Origin: Variovorax ginsengisoli
GTDB lineage: Bacteria; Pseudomonadota; Gammaproteobacteria; Burkholderiales; Burkholderiaceae_C
Length of the DNA: 64,000 bases
Assembly: GCF_030486595.1 (NCBI RefSeq)
Contig: NZ_JAUJZH010000025.1
Location: 49,136-113,135 of the forward strand
Reading direction: 5' to 3'
Part shown: in pieces, positions 28,785 through 37,999 of the stretch
Layout of the letters: each line of letters begins with the position of its first letter
Numbering within the stretch: the first letter of the stretch is position 1
The notes under the pieces: generated by a model
The model's database searches: none
Seen by the model: the letters and a program-made list of their open reading frames with translations, nothing else
Told to the model about the DNA's origin: nothing
Made by a program: the position numbers and the translations under genes

Positions 28785-28970
28785 ATGGCCGCGCGACCGC
28801 CGCTGCCGACGCACCGCGCCTTGAGATTGCTGCTGATCGCTGCGTACGGCGCCATGGGCCTGGACGGCCTGGCGCTGTGTTCGGAGCACTCGGTCGCGGC
28901 CAACGCCACCATTGGAGCCGAGGCCGCGAGCGGCGTGGCGCTGAGGAATGCAGATGCCGCTGATCGATGA
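28785..28970 (+). CDS. small hypothetical protein
   Basis: 61 codons starting two bases after the PaiB-like gene. It has one moderately hydrophobic stretch (LRLLLIAAYGAMGLDGLAL) and no recognised motif. It overlaps the start of the next gene by 17 bases. It could be a genuine coupled gene or a chance frame. Confidence 0.35.
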   Translation: MAARPPLPTHRALRLLLIAAYGAMGLDGLALCSEHSVAANATIGAEAASGVALRNADAADR

Positions 28971-29514
28971 CTTCCTGCCCGCTTTCCAGTTCCGCGAGCG
29001 GCACGCATTGATCACTCGCGCGACGCCCAAGGCGCTGCTGAACGCCGTGCTTCTTCCGGGCGTGGCCGAAGACCCTTTGGCGCGGTTCTTCATCCGCCTG
29101 CGCGAGGCACCGGACCAGCTGCTCGGCGCCCGAAGCGGGCTGGCCGGGCGCCCCGCCTTCGGCATCGAGGACTTCATGATCCTGGGCCGCGACGCCGACC
29201 GCGAACTCGTCTTCGGGCTGGTGGGACGCTTCTGGCAGCGCGACTACGGCCTCGTCACGCTGGCCCACCCGAGGCAGCAGTTCGCCGGCTTTTCCGAACC
29301 CGGGCTGGCCAAGCTGGTGCTGAATTTCAGCACCGAGGCGCTGCCCGGCGGACGCACGCGACTGATGACCGAAACCCGCGTGCATTGCGTCGACGCCAGT
29401 GCACGACGTCGCTTCACGCCGTACTGGTGGCTGATCCGTCCGGTCAGCGGATTGATCCGGCGCCGTCTGCTGGTGCGGATCGATGATGCCGCCCTGCGGG
29501 CGCATCATCGATGA
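28954..29514 (+). CDS. conserved hypothetical protein, START/SRPBCC-like
   Basis: 186 residues. DDFLPAFQFRERHALITRA, the FRLR-like FFIRLREAPDQLL, LVFGLVGRFWQRDYG, LVLNFSTEALPGGRTRLMTETRV and YWWLIRPVSGLIRR give the pattern of a family of small SRPBCC-like proteins of unknown function common in actinobacteria and proteobacteria. The ATG at 28954 has GAGGA six bases upstream. A ligand-binding role is an inference from fold similarity only. Confidence 0.65.
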   Translation: MPLIDDFLPAFQFRERHALITRATPKALLNAVLLPGVAEDPLARFFIRLREAPDQLLGARSGLAGRPAFGIEDFMILGRDADRELVFGLVGRFWQRDYGLVTLAHPRQQFAGFSEPGLAKLVLNFSTEALPGGRTRLMTETRVHCVDASARRRFTPYWWLIRPVSGLIRRRLLVRIDDAALRAHHR

Positions 29515-29520
29515 AGGCGT

Positions 29521-30399
29521 TCACACCGCGCTGCGATGCCGCTCGATGCAGGTGACCAGCGTCTCTTCGCCCGAGCGCTGCCACCAGTCCAGCGCCGAGA
29601 AGATCTCGACCTCGCTGAAACCCTCGAAGCCCGCGGCCTCGACCCAGCCGCGGATCTTGCGCAGCTCGACCACGCCGTCGCCCATCATCCCGCGGTCCGA
29701 CAGCAGGTCGCGCGTCGGCGTGAGCCAGTCGCAGACATGGTAGGCCAGCAGGCGTTCGCGGCCTGCCCGAGCGATCTGCTGCTGCAGCTTCGGATCCCAC
29801 CACACGTGATAGATGTCCAGCGCCACGCCCAGCATGCCCGAGCGTGCGGCGTCGAGTTCGTCGCACAGGTCGAGCGCCTGCTCCAGCGTGTTGATGCAGG
29901 CCCGGTCGGCCGCCTGCATCGGGTGCAACGGTTCGATCGCCAGCGGCATGCCGACCTGGCGCGCGTAGTCGAGCGACGCCGCGATGCCGTCGCGCACCTC
30001 GCCGCGCGCGCGGCCGATGTCCTTGTAGGCGGCCTTGCCGTCGAGCGCGCCGGGGAGGGCGCCGACCACCAGCACCAAGCAGGGGGCGTCGAGCGTCTTC
30101 GCCTCGTCGATGGCGCGGCGGTTGTCGTCGAGCGCGGCCCGCAGGCCGGCCGCATCGGGCGCTGGGAAGAAGCCGCCGCGGCAGTAGCCTGAGAGCCCGA
30201 TGCCATGGGCCTTCAGCTGCTTTGCGACCTTGTCCAGCCCGACGGCGGCGACCTGGTCGCGCCAAGGGCTGATCGCACGGATGCCGTGCTCGGCGCACTG
30301 GTCGATGATCCGGTCCAGCGGCACCTCGGCGCCTCGCTGCTTGCGGATCGTCGCGGTGTTGATCGACAGCCAGTCGTGGTTCTGCGAGAAGTCGCGCAT
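29521..30399 (-). CDS. xylose isomerase-like TIM-barrel protein (sugar phosphate isomerase/epimerase family)
   Basis: 292 residues of the AP-endonuclease-2/xylose isomerase-like TIM barrel. Metal-ligand positions are suggested by AIEPLHPM, GVALDIYHVWWD, LLAYHVCDW and FEGFSEVEIFS. It is the last gene of the minus-strand catabolic cluster. The ATG at 30399 is preceded by GAGG; an alternative GTG at 30411 would overlap the stop of the DUF993 gene as GTGA. The probable job is isomerising or epimerising a sugar or sugar acid intermediate. Confidence 0.85.
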   Translation of the reverse strand: MRDFSQNHDWLSINTATIRKQRGAEVPLDRIIDQCAEHGIRAISPWRDQVAAVGLDKVAKQLKAHGIGLSGYCRGGFFPAPDAAGLRAALDDNRRAIDEAKTLDAPCLVLVVGALPGALDGKAAYKDIGRARGEVRDGIAASLDYARQVGMPLAIEPLHPMQAADRACINTLEQALDLCDELDAARSGMLGVALDIYHVWWDPKLQQQIARAGRERLLAYHVCDWLTPTRDLLSDRGMMGDGVVELRKIRGWVEAAGFEGFSEVEIFSALDWWQRSGEETLVTCIERHRSAV

Positions 30400-30407
30400 G
30401 GCCGGCC

Positions 30408-31595
30408 TCACCCCTCGACGCCGTGCAGCGCCAGCAAGGTCTTCATGCGCCGCACCGCCAGTTCGGGCTGCTCCAGCAGGTTGGCCGCATCGGCGAGCCG
30501 GAACAGTTCCGCGAAATGCTGCAGCGAACGCGTGCTCTGCTGGCCGCCGACCATCGTGAAGTGGCTCTGGTGGCCGTTGAGCCAGGCCATGAAGACCACG
30601 CCGGTCTTGTAGAAACGCGTCGGCGCCGCGAAGATGTGGCGCGACAGCGGCACCGTGGGCCCGAGGATGGCGTGGAACTTCTCCACGTTGCCCTGCGCCA
30701 GTTCGCCCAGCGCCGCGCTCGCGGCCGGCGCGATGGCGTCGAAGATGCCCAGCAGCGCGTCGCTCTGGCCGTGGGTCTGCTCGCTGCCGTGGCCGTCGCC
30801 CGCGATCAGCTCGGCATAGTTGAAGTCGTCGCCGGTGTACATGCGAACGCCCGGCGGCAGCTGCCGGCGCATCGCGATCTCCTTGTCCTTGTCGAGCAGC
30901 GAGATCTTGATGCCGTCGACCTTGTCCGGATGGGCTGCGATGATGCCTAGCGCGGTGGCCATCGCGGCATCGATGTCCTTCGTTCCCCAGTAGCCCGCCA
31001 GCGCCGGGTCGAACATGTCGCCCAGCCAGTGCAGCACCACCGGCTGCTTGGCCTGGCGCAGGATGCGGTCGTACACCCGCTCGTAGTCGGCCGGGCTCTT
31101 CGCGACCCGCGCCAGCGCGCGGCTGGCCATTACGATCAGCTTGCCGCCCAGCGCCTCGATCGCCGCCATCTGCTCTTCGTAGCCGCGGATCACGTCATCG
31201 ACGCTGCGGACCTCGTCGATGTTCAGGTGGTCGGTGCCGCAGCCCGAGGCCACCAGCGCGCCCGGCACGTCCTTCGCTGCATCGAGCGAGCGGCGGATCA
31301 GCTCCAGCGAGGTCGGCCAGTCCAGGCCCATGCCGCGCTGCGCGGTGTCCATGGCCTCGGCCACGCCCAGGCCCAGCGACCACAGGTGGCGGCGATAGCC
31401 GATGGTGGCGTCCCAGTCGACCGCGCTTTGCAGCCAGGGGTCGATGGCGGCCAGCGGGTCGGCCACCACGTGCGCCGCCGAATAGGCGATGCGGTTGAAC
31501 TTGACGCCCGCGGGCGGCCGCACCGGCGCGCTGCCGCGCAGCGCGTACGGCGCCAGCGCGCCGCCGGCCACGGGGAGGGTGAGCGAGAGGGTCAT
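30408..31595 (-). CDS. DUF993 dihydrodipicolinate synthase-like protein
   Basis: 395 residues of the DUF993 family, a TIM barrel distantly related to DapA-type aldolases. Distinctive segments: YSAAHVVADPLAAIDPWLQ, ALVASGCGTDHL, PVVLHWLGDMFDPALAGYWG, VDGIKISLLDKDKE and RMYTGDDFNYAELI. The Lys in GIKISLLD is a candidate Schiff-base residue. No characterised activity is known to me. Immediate neighbours (isomerase, oxidoreductase) suggest a carbon-carbon cleavage step. Confidence 0.87.
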   Translation of the reverse strand: MTLSLTLPVAGGALAPYALRGSAPVRPPAGVKFNRIAYSAAHVVADPLAAIDPWLQSAVDWDATIGYRRHLWSLGLGVAEAMDTAQRGMGLDWPTSLELIRRSLDAAKDVPGALVASGCGTDHLNIDEVRSVDDVIRGYEEQMAAIEALGGKLIVMASRALARVAKSPADYERVYDRILRQAKQPVVLHWLGDMFDPALAGYWGTKDIDAAMATALGIIAAHPDKVDGIKISLLDKDKEIAMRRQLPPGVRMYTGDDFNYAELIAGDGHGSEQTHGQSDALLGIFDAIAPAASAALGELAQGNVEKFHAILGPTVPLSRHIFAAPTRFYKTGVVFMAWLNGHQSHFTMVGGQQSTRSLQHFAELFRLADAANLLEQPELAVRRMKTLLALHGVEG

Positions 31596-31608
31596 GGCGA
31601 TGTCCTCG

Positions 31609-32772
31609 TCAGATCTTCAGCGCCGGCACGTCGACCCAGCGCCGGTCCTTCCAGCTTTCGAGCGCGGTCTCGACCAGCTGAACGCCCTTGGCGCCTTCGG
31701 GCAGCGTCCACTTGTAGGGGGCGTTCTCGACCACGTGGCGGATGAAATGTTCCCACTGGATCTTGAAGCCGTTGTCGTAGACCTGCGAGTCCGGGATCTC
31801 CTGCCACTGGTCGAAGAAGTTCATGGTCTGCTTCTCGTCCGGGTTCCACACCGGCCGCGGCGTGGCCACGCGCGACTGCGCCCGGCAGGACGACAGGCCG
31901 GCGACCGCCGAGCCGTCGGTGCCGTCGACATGGAAGGTCACGAGGTCGTCGCGCCGGACGCGCGTGACCCAGCTCATGTTGATCTGGGCGATCACCGGCT
32001 CGCCGTTGTGGCCCTTGAGCTCGCAGGTGGCGTAGGCGGCATCGTCGGCGGTCGCCTCGTAGGGTTTGCCGTCCTCGTCCCAGCGCTTCGGGATGTGGGT
32101 GGCGCCGATGCACGACACCGACTGCACTTCGCCGAACAGGTTGTCCAGCACGTAGCGCCAGTGGCACATCATGTCGAGGATCATGCCGCCGCCGTCTTCC
32201 TTGCGGTAGTTCCACGACGGCCGCTGGATCGGCTGCAGGTCGCCTTCGAACACCCAGTAGCCGAACTCCAGCCGCACCGACAGCATGCGGCCGAAGAAGC
32301 CGGCGCGCCGCAGCATGTCGAGCTTGCGCAGGCCGGGCAGGAACAGCTTGTCCTGCACCGCGCCGTGCTTCAGGCCCGAGCCTTCGGCCAGGCGGGCGAT
32401 CTCGACCGCCTCGTTGAGGTTGGTCGCGATCGGCTTCTCGCAGTACACGTGCTTGCCGGCGCGGATCGCCTTGGCCAGCAGGGTCGGGCGCATCTGCGTG
32501 GTGCCGGCGTCGAAGAAGATGGTGTCGTCCTTGTTCTCGAGCGCGGCGTCGAGGTCGCATCCCCAGCGCGCGATGCCGTGGGCCTTGGCCAGGGCCTCGA
32601 TCTTCTCGGCGTTGCGGCCGATCAGGATCGGGTCGGGCATGACCTTGTCGCCGTTCGAGAGCGTCACGCCGCCCTGGGCGCGGATCGCGACGATGGAGCG
32701 AATCAGGTGCTGGTTCATGCCCATGCGTCCGGTGACGCCGTGCATGATGATTCCGAGTCGTTGTTGTGCCAT
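31609..32772 (-). CDS. Gfo/Idh/MocA-family oxidoreductase
   Basis: 387 residues. The N-terminal Rossmann domain opens GIIMHGVTGRMGMNQHL and carries the hallmark EKP motif in AGKHVYCEKPIATNLNEA. The C-terminal alpha/beta domain has RPSWNYRKEDGGGMILDMMCHW. Members oxidise sugars or cyclitols with NAD(P). The ATG at 32772 has GGAG six bases upstream; the frame remains open far upstream, but only as antisense of other genes. It sits between DUF993 and a Bug receptor. Confidence 0.9.
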   Translation of the reverse strand: MAQQRLGIIMHGVTGRMGMNQHLIRSIVAIRAQGGVTLSNGDKVMPDPILIGRNAEKIEALAKAHGIARWGCDLDAALENKDDTIFFDAGTTQMRPTLLAKAIRAGKHVYCEKPIATNLNEAVEIARLAEGSGLKHGAVQDKLFLPGLRKLDMLRRAGFFGRMLSVRLEFGYWVFEGDLQPIQRPSWNYRKEDGGGMILDMMCHWRYVLDNLFGEVQSVSCIGATHIPKRWDEDGKPYEATADDAAYATCELKGHNGEPVIAQINMSWVTRVRRDDLVTFHVDGTDGSAVAGLSSCRAQSRVATPRPVWNPDEKQTMNFFDQWQEIPDSQVYDNGFKIQWEHFIRHVVENAPYKWTLPEGAKGVQLVETALESWKDRRWVDVPALKI

Positions 32773-32795
32773 GGGGTTCTCCGCTGTAGGTTGGC

Positions 32796-33773
32796 TTAGG
32801 GGGCTGGCGACAGGCCGGCGGCCTTCACCAGGGTGGCGTTGCTGGCGATCTCGTCCTTGATGTAGGCGTCGAACTGCTCGGGCTTGAGGGTCCAGGCGTC
32901 GGCGCCCAGCTTCAGGAAGCGCTCCTTGACCTCGGGGCTGGCGAGGGCCTTCGCGACCTCGTCGTGCAGCCTGTTGACAACCTCGCGCGGCGTCTTGGCG
33001 GGCGCCATCATGCCGATCCAGAAGTTGAACTCGGAGCCCGGCACGCCGGCTTCGGCGGTGGTCGGCACATCGGGCAGGGCGGCCGCGCGCTTCGGCGAGC
33101 CGACCGCCAGGGCCAGCAGGTGGCCTTCGCGGATCTGGCCGATGACCGGCGCGATCGGCGAGAAGTAGTAGTCGACCCGTCCCGACAGCACCTCGGTCAC
33201 GGCGTCGGCCGAGCCCTTGAACGGGATGTTGGTGGCGTCTATCTTCGCCGCCAGCTTGAACTTCTCGGCGTTCAGGTGGGTCGCGCTGCCCTGGCCGGCC
33301 GAAGCGAAGTTGATCGTGCCCGGCTTGGCCTTGGCGGCGGCGACCAGTTCCTTCAGTGTCTTGATGTTCTTCGACGGCGAGATCACCAGCGCGTTCGGCA
33401 GGGTCGAGATCGGCGTCACGCCGGCGAAGTCGGCGACCGTGTCGAAGGGCAGCTTGGCGAAGGTCGAGGGACTCACCGTGTGCGACGACGAGTGGATCAT
33501 GATCGTGTAGCCGTCCGGCGCGGCCGTGGCCACGGCCTGCTGGCCGATGGTGCCGCTGGCGCCGCCGCGGTTGTCGATCACCAGCATCTGGCCCATGCTG
33601 GCGCTCATCTTGTCGGTGATGGCGCGGGCGATGATGTCGGTGGTGCTGCCGGCCGCGAACGGCACGATCACGCGGATCGGCTTGGTCGGGTAGGCCGTTT
33701 CGGCTGCCGTGGCCGCGAAGGCGGTGCTGAGGGCGAGGCAGGCTGCGAGGCCGGCGCGTCGGGTGAAGGGCAT
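32796..33773 (-). CDS. Bug/TctC-family periplasmic substrate-binding protein
   Basis: 325 residues with a signal peptide (RRAGLAACLALSTAFAATAA) and the Bug opening IRVIVPFAAGSTTDIIA. It is encoded between the enolase-superfamily gene and the oxidoreductase gene, so it probably captures the cluster's substrate. No TctA/TctB membrane genes are present, yet a complete ABC importer is encoded a few genes upstream. Confidence 0.92.
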   Translation of the reverse strand: MPFTRRAGLAACLALSTAFAATAAETAYPTKPIRVIVPFAAGSTTDIIARAITDKMSASMGQMLVIDNRGGASGTIGQQAVATAAPDGYTIMIHSSSHTVSPSTFAKLPFDTVADFAGVTPISTLPNALVISPSKNIKTLKELVAAAKAKPGTINFASAGQGSATHLNAEKFKLAAKIDATNIPFKGSADAVTEVLSGRVDYYFSPIAPVIGQIREGHLLALAVGSPKRAAALPDVPTTAEAGVPGSEFNFWIGMMAPAKTPREVVNRLHDEVAKALASPEVKERFLKLGADAWTLKPEQFDAYIKDEIASNATLVKAAGLSPAP

Positions 33774-33806
33774 GGAGTCTCCTTGTGGTGGGGGTGAAGC
33801 GAGCGG

Positions 33807-35252
33807 CTACACGAGGGCAGGCGCTTGCGAGAGGGGTTGCAGGCTGTTGAAGTCGGGGTCGGCGCCATGCGCGAAACCGGGTTGTGCCAGCGACCCGATC
33901 GCAATCCGGCCGCCGCGGATCGCGAGCCGCGGCGGTCCGCCGGCGCTCTCGTAGAGGTCGCCATGGGCCGCGGCGAAGGCCTGCTGCTCGGCGGCCGGGG
34001 CGCCACCGAAGCCGTCGACGTAGTGATGGCCGTTGCGCTCGCAGTGAACCAGGCCCAGCAGCGATGCCAGCGCGAGGTCCTGCTGAACGGCCAGGCCGGC
34101 CTGGCAAGTCAGGTCTTCGGCCGACATGAAGCAGCGGTCGCCGGTGTTGCGCGTCGTCAAGTTCCACTGATCGCAGCGGGCGCGATTCAGCACCGCCTTG
34201 TAGAGGCCCTTGCAGCCCTTGCTCGAGACGCCGCGCCAGCCATGCGCGCGGCCGACCGGAAAAGCGTCGAGCGTGCCGTCGGCCTCGTCGAGCAGCAGCG
34301 GGGCCGGGGCGCCCAGCCCCGCCAGCGCGCCTGTCATGCTGGCTTCGCGCGGCAGCGGCTGTTCGATGTAGAGCAGCGCGTCGGGCCGCGCGGCCAGCCG
34401 GGGCAGCGTGCGCAACCCGGCGCACAGCGCCTGCAGCGCCGCCATGTCGGCGTACTGCTCGTTGCCGTCGAGGCTGAAGCGATGGCCGGGCGCGGCGGCG
34501 TCGAGTGCCTCCAGCACCGCATCGAGCCGCGCAAGGTCGGCGGCAGGGTCGCCGCCGAGCTTGATCTTGAAATAGCGATGGCCGTAGCGGCGCACCACCG
34601 CGGAAAGGCTGACCGGCAGCCCGGCCACATCCACGGTGTCGCCTTCGAGCGCATCGAGCATGCCGATCGTGTGGCGGGCTTCGAGATGGGCGGCTGGCGC
34701 CAGCCGCGCCAGCCATCCGTTCCAGTTCCAGCCGCGCAGGTCGTCGGCCAGCGGCGTGTCGCCGATGCCGACCAGGTTGCGCTGGAAGGCGACATGCACC
34801 GGCACCTGCATCGCGCGGCACAGCGCGTCGAGCACCGCGCGATCGAGCACCGCCTGGCCGAAGCCGGTGGCCAGCGCCGTGAGCCCCGCGGCTTCGCCCT
34901 GCATGGTCAGCGCCTCGTAGTGCCGGGCGAACAGATCGAAGGCCGTCGCCGGCGCGCCGCGGGTGTAGGCCGCCGCGGCGGCTTCCAGCGCCAGTTGAAG
35001 GTGGCGGACGTTGTCGGCCTGGCTCAGCCCTGCCCGCTTGTCGAACCAGCGCGGCACCATCAGCTCGGCGGCCCAGCCCTGGGCCGTGCCTTGCGCGCCG
35101 CAATCCACGGTGGCGCGCACGAACACCTGCGGGCAGCGGGTGAGCGTGACGGCGCCGAACTTGAACGGCAGGCGCAAGCTCATCGCGCGGACGCCGAAAT
35201 CGACGGCGAGGATGCGCACGGCCGGCGCGCTGGGCGAGGCGGAAGCGGTCAC
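33807..35252 (-). CDS. enolase-superfamily (mandelate racemase-like) enzyme
   Basis: 481 residues, longer than most members. The barrel domain keeps the K-x-K pair in YFKIKLGGDP. Candidate metal ligands follow in FSLDGNEQY, LLYIEQPLP and LLLDEADG. SSKGCKG may carry the last catalytic Lys. The N-terminal domain is unusual in sequence. Reaction is probably abstraction of a proton alpha to a carboxylate, such as acid-sugar dehydration or racemisation; the substrate is unknown. It lies between the ABC genes and the Bug gene. Confidence 0.82.
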   Translation of the reverse strand: MTASASPSAPAVRILAVDFGVRAMSLRLPFKFGAVTLTRCPQVFVRATVDCGAQGTAQGWAAELMVPRWFDKRAGLSQADNVRHLQLALEAAAAAYTRGAPATAFDLFARHYEALTMQGEAAGLTALATGFGQAVLDRAVLDALCRAMQVPVHVAFQRNLVGIGDTPLADDLRGWNWNGWLARLAPAAHLEARHTIGMLDALEGDTVDVAGLPVSLSAVVRRYGHRYFKIKLGGDPAADLARLDAVLEALDAAAPGHRFSLDGNEQYADMAALQALCAGLRTLPRLAARPDALLYIEQPLPREASMTGALAGLGAPAPLLLDEADGTLDAFPVGRAHGWRGVSSKGCKGLYKAVLNRARCDQWNLTTRNTGDRCFMSAEDLTCQAGLAVQQDLALASLLGLVHCERNGHHYVDGFGGAPAAEQQAFAAAHGDLYESAGGPPRLAIRGGRIAIGSLAQPGFAHGADPDFNSLQPLSQAPALV

Positions 35253-35261
35253 GGCGAGCCG

Positions 35262-36044
35262 TCAGTGGGCGTCGAGCTGGCCCTGCGCGAAGAAATGCGC
35301 GCGCAGGGTCCGGGCGTAGGCAGCGAAGCGTTCGGTGCCCATGACGTCGAGCGGCCGGGGCCGCGGCAGGTCGATGTCGTAGATGGCGGCGATCGAGCCC
35401 GGGCGCTCGCTCATGACGATCACCCGGTCCGACAGGAAGATCGCCTCGGGGATGCTGTGCGTGATCAGCAGCACTGTCTTCTTCGAGGCCGACCAGATGC
35501 GCTGCAGCTCGAGGTTCATCTTCTCGCGCGTCATGGCGTCGAGCGCGCCGAAGGGCTCGTCCATCAGCAGCACCGAGGGATCGTGCAGCAGGGCGCGGCA
35601 GATCGAGGCCCGCTGCTGCATGCCGCCCGAGAGTTGCCACGGGTATTTGTTCTCGAAGCCGGCGAGGCCCGCCATCTGCATCAGCGCGCGGGCCCGCTCG
35701 CGCGCCGCGGCCTTGGGCAGGCGGCGGATCTCGGCCTGCAGCAGGATGTTGTCCTCGATGCTGCGCCAGGCCAGCAGCACCGCGCTCTGGAACACGATGC
35801 CGACGTCCTTCTGCGGCCCGGTGATGGGCTTGCCGGCGAGGGTCAGGGTGCCGGCGCTGATCGGCAGCAGCCCGGCCACCATCTTCAGCAGCGTGCTCTT
35901 GCCGCAGCCCGAGGGACCGACCACCGAGACGAACTCGCCCTCGCGGATCGAGAAGTCGAGCGGCTTGAGCGACTCGACCGGGCCGTCCTTGCTCTGGTAG
36001 GTCTTGGCGACGCCGCGCGCTTCGATGAGTGTGTCCAGGGCCAT
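35262..36044 (-). CDS. ABC transporter ATP-binding protein (NitT/TauT type)
   Basis: 260 residues. Walker A VGPSGCGKSTLL near residue 40, signature LSGGMQQRASICRALL and Walker B SVLLMDEPFGALD are intact. The family serves importers for nitrate, sulfonates, taurine, pyrimidines and aromatic acids. It follows the receptor gene at 36055 by 10 bases. Confidence 0.93.
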   Translation of the reverse strand: MALDTLIEARGVAKTYQSKDGPVESLKPLDFSIREGEFVSVVGPSGCGKSTLLKMVAGLLPISAGTLTLAGKPITGPQKDVGIVFQSAVLLAWRSIEDNILLQAEIRRLPKAAARERARALMQMAGLAGFENKYPWQLSGGMQQRASICRALLHDPSVLLMDEPFGALDAMTREKMNLELQRIWSASKKTVLLITHSIPEAIFLSDRVIVMSERPGSIAAIYDIDLPRPRPLDVMGTERFAAYARTLRAHFFAQGQLDAH

Positions 36045-36054
36045 GGAAAGCAGG

Positions 36055-37059
36055 TCAGTTGGTCGGCAGGAAGTCGAGCGTGACGTAGTCTTCGGGCTTG
36101 CCGCGGGTGGCCGCGTCCATGCCGCCGTATTGCACCAGCAGGTCGAGCGAGTCGTTGACGTTCTTCATCGCCACCCGGAACGGCCGCTGGTTGGCGGTGT
36201 CCTTGGTGTGATAGAGGGCCGCGCTCTGCTTCATGCCGACGATCAGGGTGTCGCGCACGCCGGCCTTGGGGTTGGCCTTGAGCATCGCATCGACCGCCGC
36301 GGCCGGGTCTTTCTCGGCCGCTTCGGCGGCGCGCGTGGAGGCCCGCATGAAGCGCTTCACGAGGTCGGGGTTCTCGGTCAGCAGGTTCTTGTTGGCGATG
36401 ATGCCGGAGCTGATCTGGTTGACGCCCGAATCGGCGAAGCGGATCGGCGTCACCGGCTTGCCGGTGGCGTCCTGCAGCTTGATCGCCTGGTCCATCACGT
36501 AGCCCAGCAGCAGATCGGCCTGGCCGGTGGTCACGGCATTGAGCTTGGTCTGGGCGTCGCCCGAGACGATCTTGACCTGGTCGGGCTGGATGTTGTTGAC
36601 CTTGAGGAACAGCGGCCACATCTGCGACATCGAGTCGCCCGGCGTGACCGCCACGGTCTTGCCGATGATGTCCTTCGGCGCCTTGATGCCCTTCTCGCTG
36701 AAGCCCATCACCGACATCGGGCTGACCTGGAACAGCACGCCGGTCGACTTCAGCGGCGCGCCCTTGGCGGCGGCCTTGATCATGGTCGTGACGTCGATGT
36801 AGCCGAAGGTCGCCGAGCGGGCGGCGACTGCCTGGGCGGTGACGGCCGAGCCGCGGCCCTCCTGGATCTCCAGGTCGATGCCTTCGTCGGCGTAGTAGCC
36901 GCGCTCCTTGCCGAGGAAGAAGGGCGCGTGCTCGCTGTAGAGGTACCAGTTGAGCATCAGCGTGACCTTGTCCTGCGGCTTGTTCTGCGCCTGCGCGGGC
37001 GTCACGGCGAGCACCAGGGCGGCTGCGGCGCCGGCGATCAGCGAAGTCATCATCTTCAT
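36055..37059 (-). CDS. ABC transporter substrate-binding protein (NMT1/THI5-like)
   Basis: 334 residues. The signal peptide (ALVLAVTPAQAQ, cleavage near residue 25) precedes an NMT1/THI5-like fold: LMLNWYLYSEHAPFFLGKE, FGYIDVTTMIKAA and TVAVTPGDSMSQMW. Relatives bind pyrimidine precursors, sulfonates or aromatic acids. The ligand is undetermined. It lies between permease and ATPase genes of the same importer. Confidence 0.92.
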   Translation of the reverse strand: MKMMTSLIAGAAAALVLAVTPAQAQNKPQDKVTLMLNWYLYSEHAPFFLGKERGYYADEGIDLEIQEGRGSAVTAQAVAARSATFGYIDVTTMIKAAAKGAPLKSTGVLFQVSPMSVMGFSEKGIKAPKDIIGKTVAVTPGDSMSQMWPLFLKVNNIQPDQVKIVSGDAQTKLNAVTTGQADLLLGYVMDQAIKLQDATGKPVTPIRFADSGVNQISSGIIANKNLLTENPDLVKRFMRASTRAAEAAEKDPAAAVDAMLKANPKAGVRDTLIVGMKQSAALYHTKDTANQRPFRVAMKNVNDSLDLLVQYGGMDAATRGKPEDYVTLDFLPTN

Positions 37060-37093
37060 GCTTGTCTCCTTTGGGATGTTGTTGCGACGGAAC

Positions 37094-37867
37094 TCACTGG
37101 ACGTGGCGCTGCGAGGCGTGCCACGGAATCATCAGCCGCTCGACCCCGTCGACGGCGACGAACAGGATCACGCCGATGCTCGACAGCACCACCAGCGCGG
37201 CGAACATCAGCGGCAGGTCGAAGTTGCCGTTGGCGACCTGCAGCACGTAACCGATGCCCGAGTTGGAGCCGACGAACTCGCCGACCACGGCACCCACCAC
37301 CGCCAGCGTGACCGAGACCTTGAGCCCGCTGAAGATCGCGGGCAGGGCCTGCGGCAGGCTGATCTTGAAGAAGGTCTGGAGCCGGCTCGCGCCCATCGAG
37401 CGGGCCAGGTCCAGCATGTCGGGCTCGACCGACTTGAAGCCCATCACGGTCGACACCACCACCGGGAAGAAGCCCAGCAGGAAGGCCGAGATCACCTTCG
37501 GGAAGATGCCGAAGCCGAACCACACCACGAACAGCGGCGCGATCGCCACCTTAGGAATGCTCTGCGAGAACACCAGCAGCGGATAGACATACGACTCCAC
37601 CAGGCGCGAATAGGCGATCACCATCGCGATCGGGATGCCGATGACGATCGTGAGCGCGAAGCCACCCAGGGTGGCGAGCGTGGTCTTCCAGCTCTCGGCC
37701 AGCAGGCGCGGCCATTCGGCGCCGAGCATCTTGACCACCTCCAGCGGCGGCGGGACCAGGTAGGCCGGGATGCCGAAGACGCGGATCGCGAGATCCCACA
37801 GCACCAGCAGCATCAGGATGAGCAGGAAGGGCCGGAGCGCGGGCGCGAGCAGGAGATTGCGGAGCAT
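37094..37867 (-). CDS. ABC transporter permease (NitT/TauT type)
   Basis: 257 residues with about six transmembrane helices and the BPD EAA loop (MGASRLQTFFKISLPQALPAIFSG). The start is uncertain: the ATG at 37867 gives MLRNLLLAPA without a clear ribosome site, and a TTG at 37915 would add 16 residues. It is the first gene of the cluster, just inside a palindrome that is a candidate TetR operator. Confidence 0.9.
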   Translation of the reverse strand: MLRNLLLAPALRPFLLILMLLVLWDLAIRVFGIPAYLVPPPLEVVKMLGAEWPRLLAESWKTTLATLGGFALTIVIGIPIAMVIAYSRLVESYVYPLLVFSQSIPKVAIAPLFVVWFGFGIFPKVISAFLLGFFPVVVSTVMGFKSVEPDMLDLARSMGASRLQTFFKISLPQALPAIFSGLKVSVTLAVVGAVVGEFVGSNSGIGYVLQVANGNFDLPLMFAALVVLSSIGVILFVAVDGVERLMIPWHASQRHVQ

Positions 37868-37918
37868 CGACGAAGGTGGTGGGTTGACCTGGAATCGAAC
37901 GGCGGCGCCGCGCAACTC

Positions 37919-37938
37919 AATTCACCAAAAAGTGAATT
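37919..37938. promoter_or_regulatory. candidate operator upstream of the ABC/catabolic cluster
   Basis: AATTCAC and GTGAATT form perfect 7-bp arms with a 6-bp spacer in the short gap between the tetR gene and the permease gene. A similar AATT-flanked site lies in front of tetR itself. The pairing with the TetR protein is an inference. Confidence 0.55.
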
Positions 37939-37999
37939 AGCAATTCTAGGAACGCCCTCGTCGGCCCGTCAACCGGCGAGCCACTAGGAGATACCCGTA

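Noticed and set aside
31609..35640. A 1343-codon open frame on the minus strand
   Set aside because: Only the first-described 387 residues at its 3' end form a real protein. The rest is antisense or out-of-frame reading of the Bug and enolase-superfamily genes, kept open by high GC.
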